Part shown: piece by piece, positions 6,690 through 14,320 of the stretch
Layout: every line of letters begins with the position of its first letter
How positions within the stretch are numbered: the stretch's first letter is position 1
NCBI GenBank assembly: GCA_045595285.1
Contig: JAZOAC010000182.1
Span: forward strand, 1-18,659
Length of the DNA stretch: 18,659 nucleotides
Source of the DNA: UBA1731 sp045595285
GTDB lineage: Bacteria > Verrucomicrobiota > Kiritimatiellia > RFP12 > UBA1067
Direction: 5' to 3'
The notes under the pieces: model-generated
What the model was told of the DNA's origin: nothing
The model's database searches: none
The model's input: the letters and a program-made list of their open reading frames with translations, nothing else
Made by a program: the position numbers and the translations under genes

Positions 6690-6694
6690 GATTG

Positions 6695-6699
6695 CCTCC
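6695..6699 (-). promoter_or_regulatory. Ribosome-binding site of the GH28-GH3 gene
   Basis: GGAGG on the minus strand, 5 bp before ATG 6689, within the 11-bp gap after the upstream gene's stop codon. It settles the start against the longer open frame. Confidence 0.8.
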
Positions 6700-6700
6700 G

Positions 6701-9349
6701 TCAGTACATGCTTATGATGAGGCCCCGGCGGTGGAATACCGAAGTGAACGTAACGCGGCCTGCGGCGTCCGCCGCGTTGCGGATCGTTTTCACCGCCTTC
6801 CAACCGTCCTCGCTATGCACCTCAATTCGCCCTTCCAGGCTGTCCGCCGCCGCCGCGCTCACCGTCAGAACGTTGACGGACACCCTTGCACCGCAGCTCT
6901 TCGCCGCCGCTATGCGCCCGCCTTCGTCCGAGACCACAATCGCAAGCGTCCCGCCGCAGTCCGTCAGGTCAAACGGCTCGTCCGTACCCGTGTTGCAGAA
7001 GCCGAACCGTCCGAGGTCTGTTGTCGCGTCGGCCTGCAGCGGCACCTTGATTGCCGCGCCGGACGACACCGCCACGGTGACGCCGTTGAATCCGTTCGTC
7101 GTGGATGCCGCGAGAAAGCCCTCCTCAAGTGAAATCGTGTTCGCCGTCGAGGCGGCGGCATGACAGCCGAGCGCAAGCGTGCCCGCGCCGGACTTGGTGA
7201 GCGTTCCGTTCAGGATAAGCGGAGAGGTTATCGTCATCGTCTTTCCGTCCGCGACGCACATCTCCGCATACTGTTCAACCTTGACCGGACGGTTTGCGCA
7301 GGCTAGCTCGAGTGTGTTCGTCGCCGTCAGGCGACACCGGGCGGAAATGCGGAATGAGTTTTCGTCGTATGTGGCCGGGTTTCCGCCGACATTGCTCCCG
7401 TCCGCGATGATCAACTCGACAGGCACGATGCCCTCGTTGCCGCCGGTCGGCACGGCGCCGTTGTAGGAGTCGGGCTTTGCTGACAATATCAGACTGCCGA
7501 GCCATGCCGAGTTGTCCGCCGCCAGTGCGACGCGCATTTCATTCTTATGGGAATTGCTTGTGCCAATTACCGAGGTGTCATGCTCGTTCGGGACGAGATG
7601 AATTGTTCCGGCACCGAAGAGTGGCGCATTCAGCGTCAGCAGACGATCCCAGCACGAATTGACGACGCAGTAGGATTCAGGAAACATATAGAGACTTCCG
7701 TTCAACGTCTGCTCGTGATGTGCGCTGTTGCCGGAATATCCCGCAACGTTGATCTCGGTCTTGCCGGACATCGCAAGGCGCGGCACCGCCACCGTCTTCG
7801 CCTTCATTAGGAACTTGGCGTATGACGAATAGTCGGACGAGCCGTCGAACTCCAGCCTGTCTCCCGTGAACGCCACCGAGTCCCACCCGCCGTTATTGGA
7901 ACGGCACGTCTTGCCGTTCCCGACGACGTATGTATATCCGCTCTCCGGCACCTTCTTGCTGTCCCAGATGTTTGCATCGCCCCAGTAGGCACTTGTGGCG
8001 GTCGAGGTTTCATTGACGACAGTCGACTTCACGCACGAAACCGTCTGGACGCCGCCGTCGGTCGATGCGATGAAGTGGAATGCATTGCCGTCAGCAATGC
8101 CGCACATCGCGGAAAGCGCGGCAAGTTCCGCCTCCGCAAACACGTGGACGGACGACGCGACGCGGAACACCGTGACAGTCGTCGCGGCGTCCGTCCAGTC
8201 ACCGCCCATTTCGAGCGGAATAGGCCAGACGCTGCTCGTAAAGCCGTCGGCAAGTTCCGTGACGGCACCGAGCGGGACGTAGAAATGCGCCGAGCCGTTG
8301 AACGTGATCGCGCCCGAAAGCGTGAGCGTCGAATCCGCCGTCGCGGGACCGAACGAGCAGCCCGAAGCCACGGAGACGGCGCGGGACACGCTGCCCGCAA
8401 GCCCAAGGCGTCCTCCGCTTACCGTGATATCGCCCGCGCCGTATGCGCCCGTCACGAGCACGGCTCCGGCCCCGGTCTTCTCGACAGGCCTCGGCGTCGC
8501 CTCGCTCCCGATGAACATCGAGGTCTGAAACGTTTTGCCGCTCGCGGCGTAGAGGCGTCCGCCAGACGCCGACGAAACGTAGATTCCGCGATTTGGCTGG
8601 TCGATTGTCACGTCATTGTATTCCACGCCGAACGCACCGCCATTGCGAAGGTTCAGTAGCGCAGTCGGCGTTTCCGGATTAGGCCCGAGCGCCCCGGCGC
8701 TTTCCGCCGTCAGATACACCTTGTCGCCCTCCGACGCGATATATCCGAGGTAGGACGGGTTGTCCGACATTAGAGCGACATGAATCGGCAGGGAGCCGTC
8801 GTAAAGCTTGACCTTGAAACCGCATCCAGCGGCGGAGACAAGTTCCGAATAAACGTCGAGATATCGGTCGTCGTTTCCCGTCAGATACGGAACGGCTGAA
8901 TCCGTGATGCTCCCCTGCGGAACGGAAAAGGTTATTTTTCCGCAGAGACGGGCGTCCTGTTCGTTTCCGGCGTGCTGCACGTAACTGCCGGCGTTTGCGA
9001 GACGGAGGTCGCCTACCGTGACTACGGCACTGCCCTTGTAGGTGTTTCTCGCGGTCGTCTTGATCCCCAACATGCCGGCACTGGTGCCGTCGCCGAGCGT
9101 CAGCGAATCTCCGGCGAACACCGCGTTTGTCGTAACGCCGGCCCTTGTCACATAATATTGCGGAGTGCGCATTTCCAGTCCCGAAGCGACGACGTAATCG
9201 TTGCCGGATGTCGGCGGTGCGCTGTTGCTCCATCTCGCGCCGTCGATAAACGACGAATTTCCGGATGTGTCTTTCGACTTCAGCGTCACCGTGTCTGCAG
9301 CGCAGACCGACGCTCCGGCGATCGCCATGAGTGCCATCAGTTTTTTCAT
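6701..9349 (-). CDS. Large secreted autotransporter-associated beta-strand repeat protein
   Basis: An 882-residue exported protein with a signal peptide at 1-18 (MKKLMALMAIAGASVCAA). Two strand-repeat signatures are seen: KTGAGAVLVTGA (291-302) and LTKSGAGTLALG (717-728). These are typical of beta-helical passenger domains. The protein looks like two related modules, about 25-420 and 445-800. Each opens with a W...P.SG..YVV...G segment (ARWSNSAPPTSGNDYVV and ANIWDSKKVPESGYTYVV) and a F.GD.L motif (AGDSLTL, TGDRLEF). No C-terminal outer-membrane barrel is present; it ends in a basic/hydrophobic tail, FHRRGLIISMY. It probably acts at the surface, perhaps binding substrate or scaffolding enzymes. 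GGAGG lies 6 bp before the start. Neighbour gaps are 33 bp upstream and 11 bp downstream, so it is in the operon. Substrate and anchoring are unknown. Confidence 0.75.
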   Translation of the reverse strand: MKKLMALMAIAGASVCAADTVTLKSKDTSGNSSFIDGARWSNSAPPTSGNDYVVASGLEMRTPQYYVTRAGVTTNAVFAGDSLTLGDGTSAGMLGIKTTARNTYKGSAVVTVGDLRLANAGSYVQHAGNEQDARLCGKITFSVPQGSITDSAVPYLTGNDDRYLDVYSELVSAAGCGFKVKLYDGSLPIHVALMSDNPSYLGYIASEGDKVYLTAESAGALGPNPETPTALLNLRNGGAFGVEYNDVTIDQPNRGIYVSSASGGRLYAASGKTFQTSMFIGSEATPRPVEKTGAGAVLVTGAYGAGDITVSGGRLGLAGSVSRAVSVASGCSFGPATADSTLTLSGAITFNGSAHFYVPLGAVTELADGFTSSVWPIPLEMGGDWTDAATTVTVFRVASSVHVFAEAELAALSAMCGIADGNAFHFIASTDGGVQTVSCVKSTVVNETSTATSAYWGDANIWDSKKVPESGYTYVVGNGKTCRSNNGGWDSVAFTGDRLEFDGSSDYSSYAKFLMKAKTVAVPRLAMSGKTEINVAGYSGNSAHHEQTLNGSLYMFPESYCVVNSCWDRLLTLNAPLFGAGTIHLVPNEHDTSVIGTSNSHKNEMRVALAADNSAWLGSLILSAKPDSYNGAVPTGGNEGIVPVELIIADGSNVGGNPATYDENSFRISARCRLTATNTLELACANRPVKVEQYAEMCVADGKTMTITSPLILNGTLTKSGAGTLALGCHAAASTANTISLEEGFLAASTTNGFNGVTVAVSSGAAIKVPLQADATTDLGRFGFCNTGTDEPFDLTDCGGTLAIVVSDEGGRIAAAKSCGARVSVNVLTVSAAAADSLEGRIEVHSEDGWKAVKTIRNAADAAGRVTFTSVFHRRGLIISMY

Positions 9350-9382
9350 GTCATACCTCCGTTTGGTGTTGATAAATAAAGT

Positions 9383-11395
9383 TCATTGTTTGCGCTGCGA
9401 CTGCGTTTCTGCGCCGGAGACGCGGACGTCCTTCCTCATTGCCGCCGCGAGCGCGGAATCGGCACCCGGGCCAATCGCGCTTTGCGGCGGCAGCAGCGCG
9501 AACCCGGGGATGCTGGAGAAGTCCGGGGGCATCGCGTCAAAACTGACGTTCCCCTTCATGACCGTTTCGCTCACCGGGTTTTCCCTGAACGCCTTTTCTG
9601 CGATATCCGCCTTGCCCCACGTCGCATGCTTCACGCCGACGAAGACGTTGTTCTCGATGAAGTTCCTCTGCGGCGCGTCGCGGATTCCCGCCCACTCCGG
9701 ATATTTCGCGCGATATGTCTCGCCGTCGACGGCCGCAATGCGGTTTTTGGTCTTTTCGCTGTCGAGGTAGGCTCTCCATCTCTTCAGCGGCCAGCCACAG
9801 TAGAACGTCACGCCCTTGTCGCAGGCGGAAAACACGTTGTTCCTGATCGCGTTGCCGCGTCCGCCGTGGATCTGCACCGCACCGAAATGCCCCTTCGAGC
9901 AATTCTCGAAGCGGTTGCCGTAGACGAGATTACCGCAGATTGCGTCGTCGAACCTGATTGCCGTCTGGCCGCACGCCACGAGCGAGCCGACGCGCCCGAT
10001 GTTGCGCCAGATGTTGTGGACGAATCTGCTGCCGCGATACGTCGGGTCGCCCCACATGTCAACCGCGCCCTGGTCGTCCGATTCCAGAACAACACGCTCG
10101 ACGAGATTCGACGCCACGAAGAACTCGTTTCCGTTGAGGCGCATCGCGCTCGACGGGATGTCGTGGAAACGGTTGCGGACGATGCGGTGTCCGCATCCGT
10201 CCGCCCACACGCCCGGCGTGTAAGTCCTCATCGCAAGGCCTGTGTCGCTTACGTCGTTCGCCTCGACGGTGATGCCGGAGTCCTCGACCTTGCGCCTGTC
10301 GCCGCCCTCCATCGTCATCGCGCAATGTCCGAACGTGTGAAACACGCAGCCCTTCACCGTCACGTCCCGTCCGCGCCGCACGACAATGCCGTGTCCGCCG
10401 AAGTCGCGGACGACGCATCCGGCGAAGGTCACGTCCTCCGCATCGTCAAGTTCGATGCCGTGGTGGCGTCCGCACATGAACACGATTCCCTCGAAACGAG
10501 CGTTCGTCAGATTCCTCGCGACGACAAGAGACTCGCCAGCGACGGAAAGCACATATCTGCCGGACGGTCGCGCCTCCGAATAGACGAACAGCCGCTTTTT
10601 CTCACGGTCGAGATGCCATTCGCCCGGCGCGTCGAGCGCGGCAAGGGCGTTCTGGAGGTAGAACGGTCGCTTCTTCAGTGCGTTGGCGTCGCTCCACTGC
10701 GACGCATCGCCGACGGTGAACGTCCGGGTCTTGGCATCCGCCGTGATCGGCAACGTCTGGTCGCCCCAGAGGAACCGCCAGTAGCCGAGCGCCTCCAGAT
10801 CAGGGGCGTTTTCGCGCGTCCAGCGCGAGAACTCGCCGACATCGGCGGAGAACACGCGCTTCTTCCAATCGACCACTTTGTCGATCCAGATGAAGCCCTC
10901 GTTCGGATGGCGGGCGGGGGTGAGCCGCTTGCCGTCGAGGAAGAGCGAACGGATGAGAAACTTCGGATTCCGTATGTCGTAGCCGCACGGGGCGTCCGTC
11001 GCGAGAGCATTGGCTCCGAGAGACGACACGTCCGCGCACCACACCTTGCCCTTGGACGTCTCCGGCAACCGGCTGTCGTCGGCGGGATGCCACGCTGCGG
11101 GCGGAATCGCGAAGCCGCCCGTCAAAACCGGCGTTTCGTCCTTCCATGCGCGATACGTGACTGGCGCACCGGCCGTGCCGGAATCGGCGAATGAGAGCAC
11201 GAGCGGCTTGCGGACATTGTATTCCCCGCCGCGAAGATAGACGGTTGCGCGGGAACGCGGTGTGCGCGAGTCCCGAACTGCGTCGCGGGCGCGGACGATT
11301 GTCGCGAACGGCTTCATGAACGTGCCGGGCGCGGAATCGTCGCCGTCCGGCGAGACGAAGAACTCCGCCGCACCTGCGGCAAAAACCGGAGGCAC
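9383..11395 (-). CDS. GH141-like right-handed beta-helix protein, N-terminus out of frame
   Basis: A 670-residue parallel beta-helix protein resembling GH141, a family with reported alpha-L-fucosidase and xylanase members. The N-terminal part reads EFFVSPDGDDSAPGT, KPFATIVRARDAVR, then YLRGGEYNVRKPLVL. The middle and C-terminal parts hold beta-helix coils rich in Asn and Gly (for example NRFHDIPSSAMRLNGN and GNAIRNNVFSACDKG). The GTG at 11395 is only the first start codon available in this frame, has no ribosome-binding site and lies within what reads as a signal peptide: upstream codons in the same frame give LAAFLFAV. The natural start is probably ATG 11454 or 11460, separated by a G10 run that puts it out of frame. 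It lies between xylA and the strand-repeat gene in the operon. Its role is probably side-chain or backbone cleavage of a xylose- or fucose-containing plant glycan. Confidence 0.75.
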   Translation of the reverse strand: MPPVFAAGAAEFFVSPDGDDSAPGTFMKPFATIVRARDAVRDSRTPRSRATVYLRGGEYNVRKPLVLSFADSGTAGAPVTYRAWKDETPVLTGGFAIPPAAWHPADDSRLPETSKGKVWCADVSSLGANALATDAPCGYDIRNPKFLIRSLFLDGKRLTPARHPNEGFIWIDKVVDWKKRVFSADVGEFSRWTRENAPDLEALGYWRFLWGDQTLPITADAKTRTFTVGDASQWSDANALKKRPFYLQNALAALDAPGEWHLDREKKRLFVYSEARPSGRYVLSVAGESLVVARNLTNARFEGIVFMCGRHHGIELDDAEDVTFAGCVVRDFGGHGIVVRRGRDVTVKGCVFHTFGHCAMTMEGGDRRKVEDSGITVEANDVSDTGLAMRTYTPGVWADGCGHRIVRNRFHDIPSSAMRLNGNEFFVASNLVERVVLESDDQGAVDMWGDPTYRGSRFVHNIWRNIGRVGSLVACGQTAIRFDDAICGNLVYGNRFENCSKGHFGAVQIHGGRGNAIRNNVFSACDKGVTFYCGWPLKRWRAYLDSEKTKNRIAAVDGETYRAKYPEWAGIRDAPQRNFIENNVFVGVKHATWGKADIAEKAFRENPVSETVMKGNVSFDAMPPDFSSIPGFALLPPQSAIGPGADSALAAAMRKDVRVSGAETQSQRKQ

Positions 11396-11420
11396 CGCGA
11401 AAAGAAATGCGGCTAATCTA

Positions 11421-11430
11421 CCCCCCCCCC
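11421..11430 (-). repeat. G10 homopolymer tract at the start of the GH141-like gene
   Basis: Ten C on the plus strand, hence ten G on the coding strand. ATG 11454 (MHKIRK) lies upstream and the signal-peptide core downstream. With 10 G, translation from the ATG stops after 13 codons. With 8 or 11 G the ATG joins the signal-peptide frame. It is either a slippage-based on/off switch or a homopolymer miscount in the assembly. Confidence 0.8.
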
Positions 11431-11495
11431 GGTTATTTTGCGAATTTTATGCATTGTCATTATTTTTACTTTCGTTTATTTTTCCAATGGAATTC

Positions 11496-12599
11496 TTAAA
11501 CCCTGCACATCTGGCGGATGGCGGCAAGATCGGCTTCTCCCTGCGTAAGCCCCTTCGCTGGCGGCTTGATGCGCGAGGCGAGTTCGACGCAGATGTCGAC
11601 GGCCTCGGAACACTGCCGGATGAAGCGGCGCATGCGGTCCAGCGTATCCTCCTTCGTCCGCCCGCCGTCACAGCGCAGCATATGGCAGTCGAATTCGATG
11701 ATCCCCTTCCAGCCGCAGTCCGCCAGCGTCTTGAACATCCACACCGTCTCCTTCAGGCCCTCCGGCCCGACAAGCGGCGGGAAGTCGTCGTCGAACTGCC
11801 CCTTGATCTGCGAACCGAAGTGGAGGAACTTGAGCTTCCTGCACGCAATCAGGTACGAGACGGTCAGCACGGAGTTGATGAGGCACATTCCCTCGTGCTG
11901 GAGAAGTTCGGGGTTGACGCCCCAGAAGTCCGGCTTTTTGAGGCGCGTCATAATGAAGCCTACGGAGTGTCCGCTTGTCGGCAGGAACATCGCCCCACGC
12001 GGCTCGTTCGGCTTCGGCTCCACAGTGCCGCCGATGTAGTTCTTGAGCCCTTTCTTTTCGATATAGTCCGTGACGTGGTTCAGGCCTTCGGCGAGCCAGT
12101 CGTAGCACCGCTTGAAGTCGCACCCAGGGTAGCTCTCGAATCCGTCGCGGGCGACCCAGTAAACGTAGTGCTTCGCGCCGAGGAACGCACCGATGCGGAG
12201 CGTGCGCTCCACCTTCTTCGCCGCGAGCGCGCGGATCTTCGGGTCGGGATTGCAGAGGCCTCCCTCCTTGAACATCGGGTGGCCGTGCAGCGAGCATATC
12301 GATGCATTGACCTTGACGCCCGCCTTGCGCAGAATCCTGCGTATCTCGACAAGCTTGGCGTATGCCGCGCTCTTCGGGTCCAGGTCGTCCTCGGGATGCG
12401 CGGGATCCCACGGCACGAGGTCGTCGTCGTGGTAGCTGGTCATTTCTATGAGGCCGGCCTTCTTCGCGTCGGCGATGAGCTGCGCCACTTCAAGCGAGTC
12501 GATCTTCGGCTGGACGGGGCCGCCGAACGGGTCTCCAAGCGGATTGCCGACGCACCAGAACGGCATCGAGCGGGCGTTTACACATAGTTTGTCGTACAT
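11496..12599 (-). CDS. xylA: Xylose isomerase, short actinobacterial-type class
   Basis: A 367-residue TIM-barrel enzyme that interconverts xylose and xylulose in the cytoplasm. It follows the short (class I) xylose isomerase pattern of Streptomyces and Arthrobacter: FW.VGNPLGDPFG near the start, HDDDLVPW with His57 and Asp60, Trp148, TVEPKPNEPRG with Glu194 and Lys196, GVNPE with Glu231, His235, Asp270 and Asp272, and EFDCH with Asp304. Two differences stand out. One extra residue lies between Glu231 and His235. The position of the metal ligand known as Asp245 in Streptomyces reads His260. AGGAG lies 6 bp before ATG 12599; an upstream ATG at 12644 would overlap the symporter gene. The neighbouring xylulokinase and symporter support xylose as substrate, though a related sugar is possible given the substituted ligand. 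Confidence 0.82.
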   Translation of the reverse strand: MYDKLCVNARSMPFWCVGNPLGDPFGGPVQPKIDSLEVAQLIADAKKAGLIEMTSYHDDDLVPWDPAHPEDDLDPKSAAYAKLVEIRRILRKAGVKVNASICSLHGHPMFKEGGLCNPDPKIRALAAKKVERTLRIGAFLGAKHYVYWVARDGFESYPGCDFKRCYDWLAEGLNHVTDYIEKKGLKNYIGGTVEPKPNEPRGAMFLPTSGHSVGFIMTRLKKPDFWGVNPELLQHEGMCLINSVLTVSYLIACRKLKFLHFGSQIKGQFDDDFPPLVGPEGLKETVWMFKTLADCGWKGIIEFDCHMLRCDGGRTKEDTLDRMRRFIRQCSEAVDICVELASRIKPPAKGLTQGEADLAAIRQMCRV

Positions 12600-12605
12600 T
12601 GCATT

Positions 12606-12610
12606 CTCCT
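12606..12610 (-). promoter_or_regulatory. Ribosome-binding site fixing the xylA start
   Basis: AGGAG on the minus strand, 6 bp before ATG 12599. It lies downstream of the alternative ATG at 12644, so the shorter protein is favoured. Confidence 0.8.
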
Positions 12611-12631
12611 TGTTTTTCGCTGTGTCAAAGG

Positions 12632-14320
12632 TCAATCCAGCCATGTCCAGAAATAGGCGTAGGCTGCTATTACTAGGCCGATCACGAGAGCCGAGCCGAT
12701 TACGTCCAGCTTGTTCCAGGAGGCGCGGTTCTCCCGCTTGAAATCGTCACCGAGCGTCGCAAACGTGAGCGAGGCGATCCGCGCCGTCTCCGGAGCCGGT
12801 GCAGTGAGCGACGCGACAATGATGATGATGACCGATATCGCCAGAAGCAGACCCGAATAGTAGAAATCGGGAATCGTCGCGACGCCGCAGGCATTGAGCG
12901 TGAGTTTCGCCATGCCGAGCGTGAAGCCGAGCGCAAGCCCCCACACCGCGCCGCGCCCGTTCATGCGTTTCCAGAGAAGCCCCGTCACGAACACCGCCAC
13001 GATGGGCGGCGCGAGGAACGACTGTACCGCCTGAATGTACTGGTAGAGTCCGCCGCCCGAAAGCGAACGCATGATCGGCACCCAGAGAAGTCCGAGCGCC
13101 GTCATCGACACCGTCGTGATGCGCCCGACGGTCACAAGACGCTTCTCGGAAGTGAGCGGGCGCAGTTTCTTATAGACATCAACGGTGAAGAGGGTCGAAA
13201 CGGAGTTGAAAAGCGACGCGAGCGAACTCATGAGCGCGGCGATAAGTCCAGCGACGACAAGTCCGCGAAAGCCGACAGGCAGAAGCTGCGTAACGAGCGA
13301 GGGGAAAACCTTGTCGCCGTCGATGCCGCCCGCCGCATCAAGCGGAATCGAAAATCCGCCCGCATGGTGCTGATGGAGCGCCCAGCCGAGAAGCCCCGGC
13401 ACGAGAAAGATGAAAACGGGCAGAAGCTTGAGCAGCGCACCCCAGATGGCGCCGCGCCTGGCGTTTGTGAGGTTGCGCGCCGCCAGCATCCGCTGCACGA
13501 TGAACTGGTCGGTGCACCAGTACCACACGCCGATCGTCGCAGAGGCGATCGTCAACCCCAGCCATGGGAACGTCGGATGGGAAAGGGAATGCCAAAGGGA
13601 AAACGCCTCCTTGGTCTCGGGAGATGCTTTGATTGTCGCCTTCAGGACGCCCCATCCGTCAAGGAACGTCCCGCCGTCAATCGTGCCGCCAAGATGCTTG
13701 AGCGCGAAATACGTCACCGAAAGCGAACCGGCAAGGATGAGCCCCGTCTGGACGAGATCCGTATAGACGACGGCAAGAAGACCGCCAAAGCTCGCGTACA
13801 CGCCGGCCAGGACGACCGTCGCGAACGCACCGATCCAGAAACTCGAAACCGTCACGCCGCCGAGCGTGAACTGCACCTCCGGCATCATGACTTCAAAGAA
13901 GAGCGCACCGGCGAACACGGTGACGGAAATTTTCGTCAGGACGTAAGCGGAGAGAGAGACGAGCGAGAGTATCCAGCGCGCGCGGGCGCCGAAGCGCCGT
14001 TCTAGAAACTCAGGCATGGTCTGGACTCCACTGCGGTAGTAGAACGGCAGAAACACCCAGCACATCAGAATCAGCACCCACGAATGGAATTCGAGATGCG
14101 AAAGCGAAAGACCCGTACGTGCGCCCTGCCCGGCCAGCCCCACGACGTGTTCCGAACCGATGTTCGCCGCAAAGATGGAGGCACCGATAGCGAGCCAGCC
14201 TACGGAACGTCCGCCGAGAAAGAAGTCCTGACTCGTCTCCTGACGGCGGCGCGTGACGACCACGACCGTCGCCAGCACGCCGAAATACCCCGCGATCATC
14301 AGCCAGTCGACAAGCGTCAT
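12632..14320 (-). CDS. SGLT-type sodium:sugar symporter (SSS family)
   Basis: A 562-residue inner-membrane protein with about 14 predicted membrane segments. It carries SGLT signatures: DFFLGGRS (32-39), NIGSEHVVGLAG (53-64), WYWCTDQFIVQRMLAARN (266-283), and SSLASLFNSVSTLFTVDVYK (365-384). The last includes the Ser pair (365 and 366) that corresponds to the Na2 sodium site in vSGLT. The family brings sugars in with sodium. In this operon the likely cargo is xylose or a xylose-containing oligosaccharide. The start codon overlaps the xylulokinase stop by 4 bp (ATGA), and AGGAG sits inside the end of that gene, so the two are translationally coupled. Length is normal and the frame intact. Confidence 0.88.
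   Translation of the reverse strand: MTLVDWLMIAGYFGVLATVVVVTRRRQETSQDFFLGGRSVGWLAIGASIFAANIGSEHVVGLAGQGARTGLSLSHLEFHSWVLILMCWVFLPFYYRSGVQTMPEFLERRFGARARWILSLVSLSAYVLTKISVTVFAGALFFEVMMPEVQFTLGGVTVSSFWIGAFATVVLAGVYASFGGLLAVVYTDLVQTGLILAGSLSVTYFALKHLGGTIDGGTFLDGWGVLKATIKASPETKEAFSLWHSLSHPTFPWLGLTIASATIGVWYWCTDQFIVQRMLAARNLTNARRGAIWGALLKLLPVFIFLVPGLLGWALHQHHAGGFSIPLDAAGGIDGDKVFPSLVTQLLPVGFRGLVVAGLIAALMSSLASLFNSVSTLFTVDVYKKLRPLTSEKRLVTVGRITTVSMTALGLLWVPIMRSLSGGGLYQYIQAVQSFLAPPIVAVFVTGLLWKRMNGRGAVWGLALGFTLGMAKLTLNACGVATIPDFYYSGLLLAISVIIIIVASLTAPAPETARIASLTFATLGDDFKRENRASWNKLDVIGSALVIGLVIAAYAYFWTWLD

Noticed and set aside
9386..11194. A 602-codon plus-strand open frame opposite the GH141-like gene
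   Set aside because: Its protein is Arg/His/Ala-rich with no known domain. It is the antisense shadow of a GC-rich gene whose own strand reads as a clear beta-helix protein.
11262..12587. A 441-codon plus-strand open frame opposite xylA
   Set aside because: It is antisense to a protein with recognisable xylose isomerase motifs and has no signature of its own.
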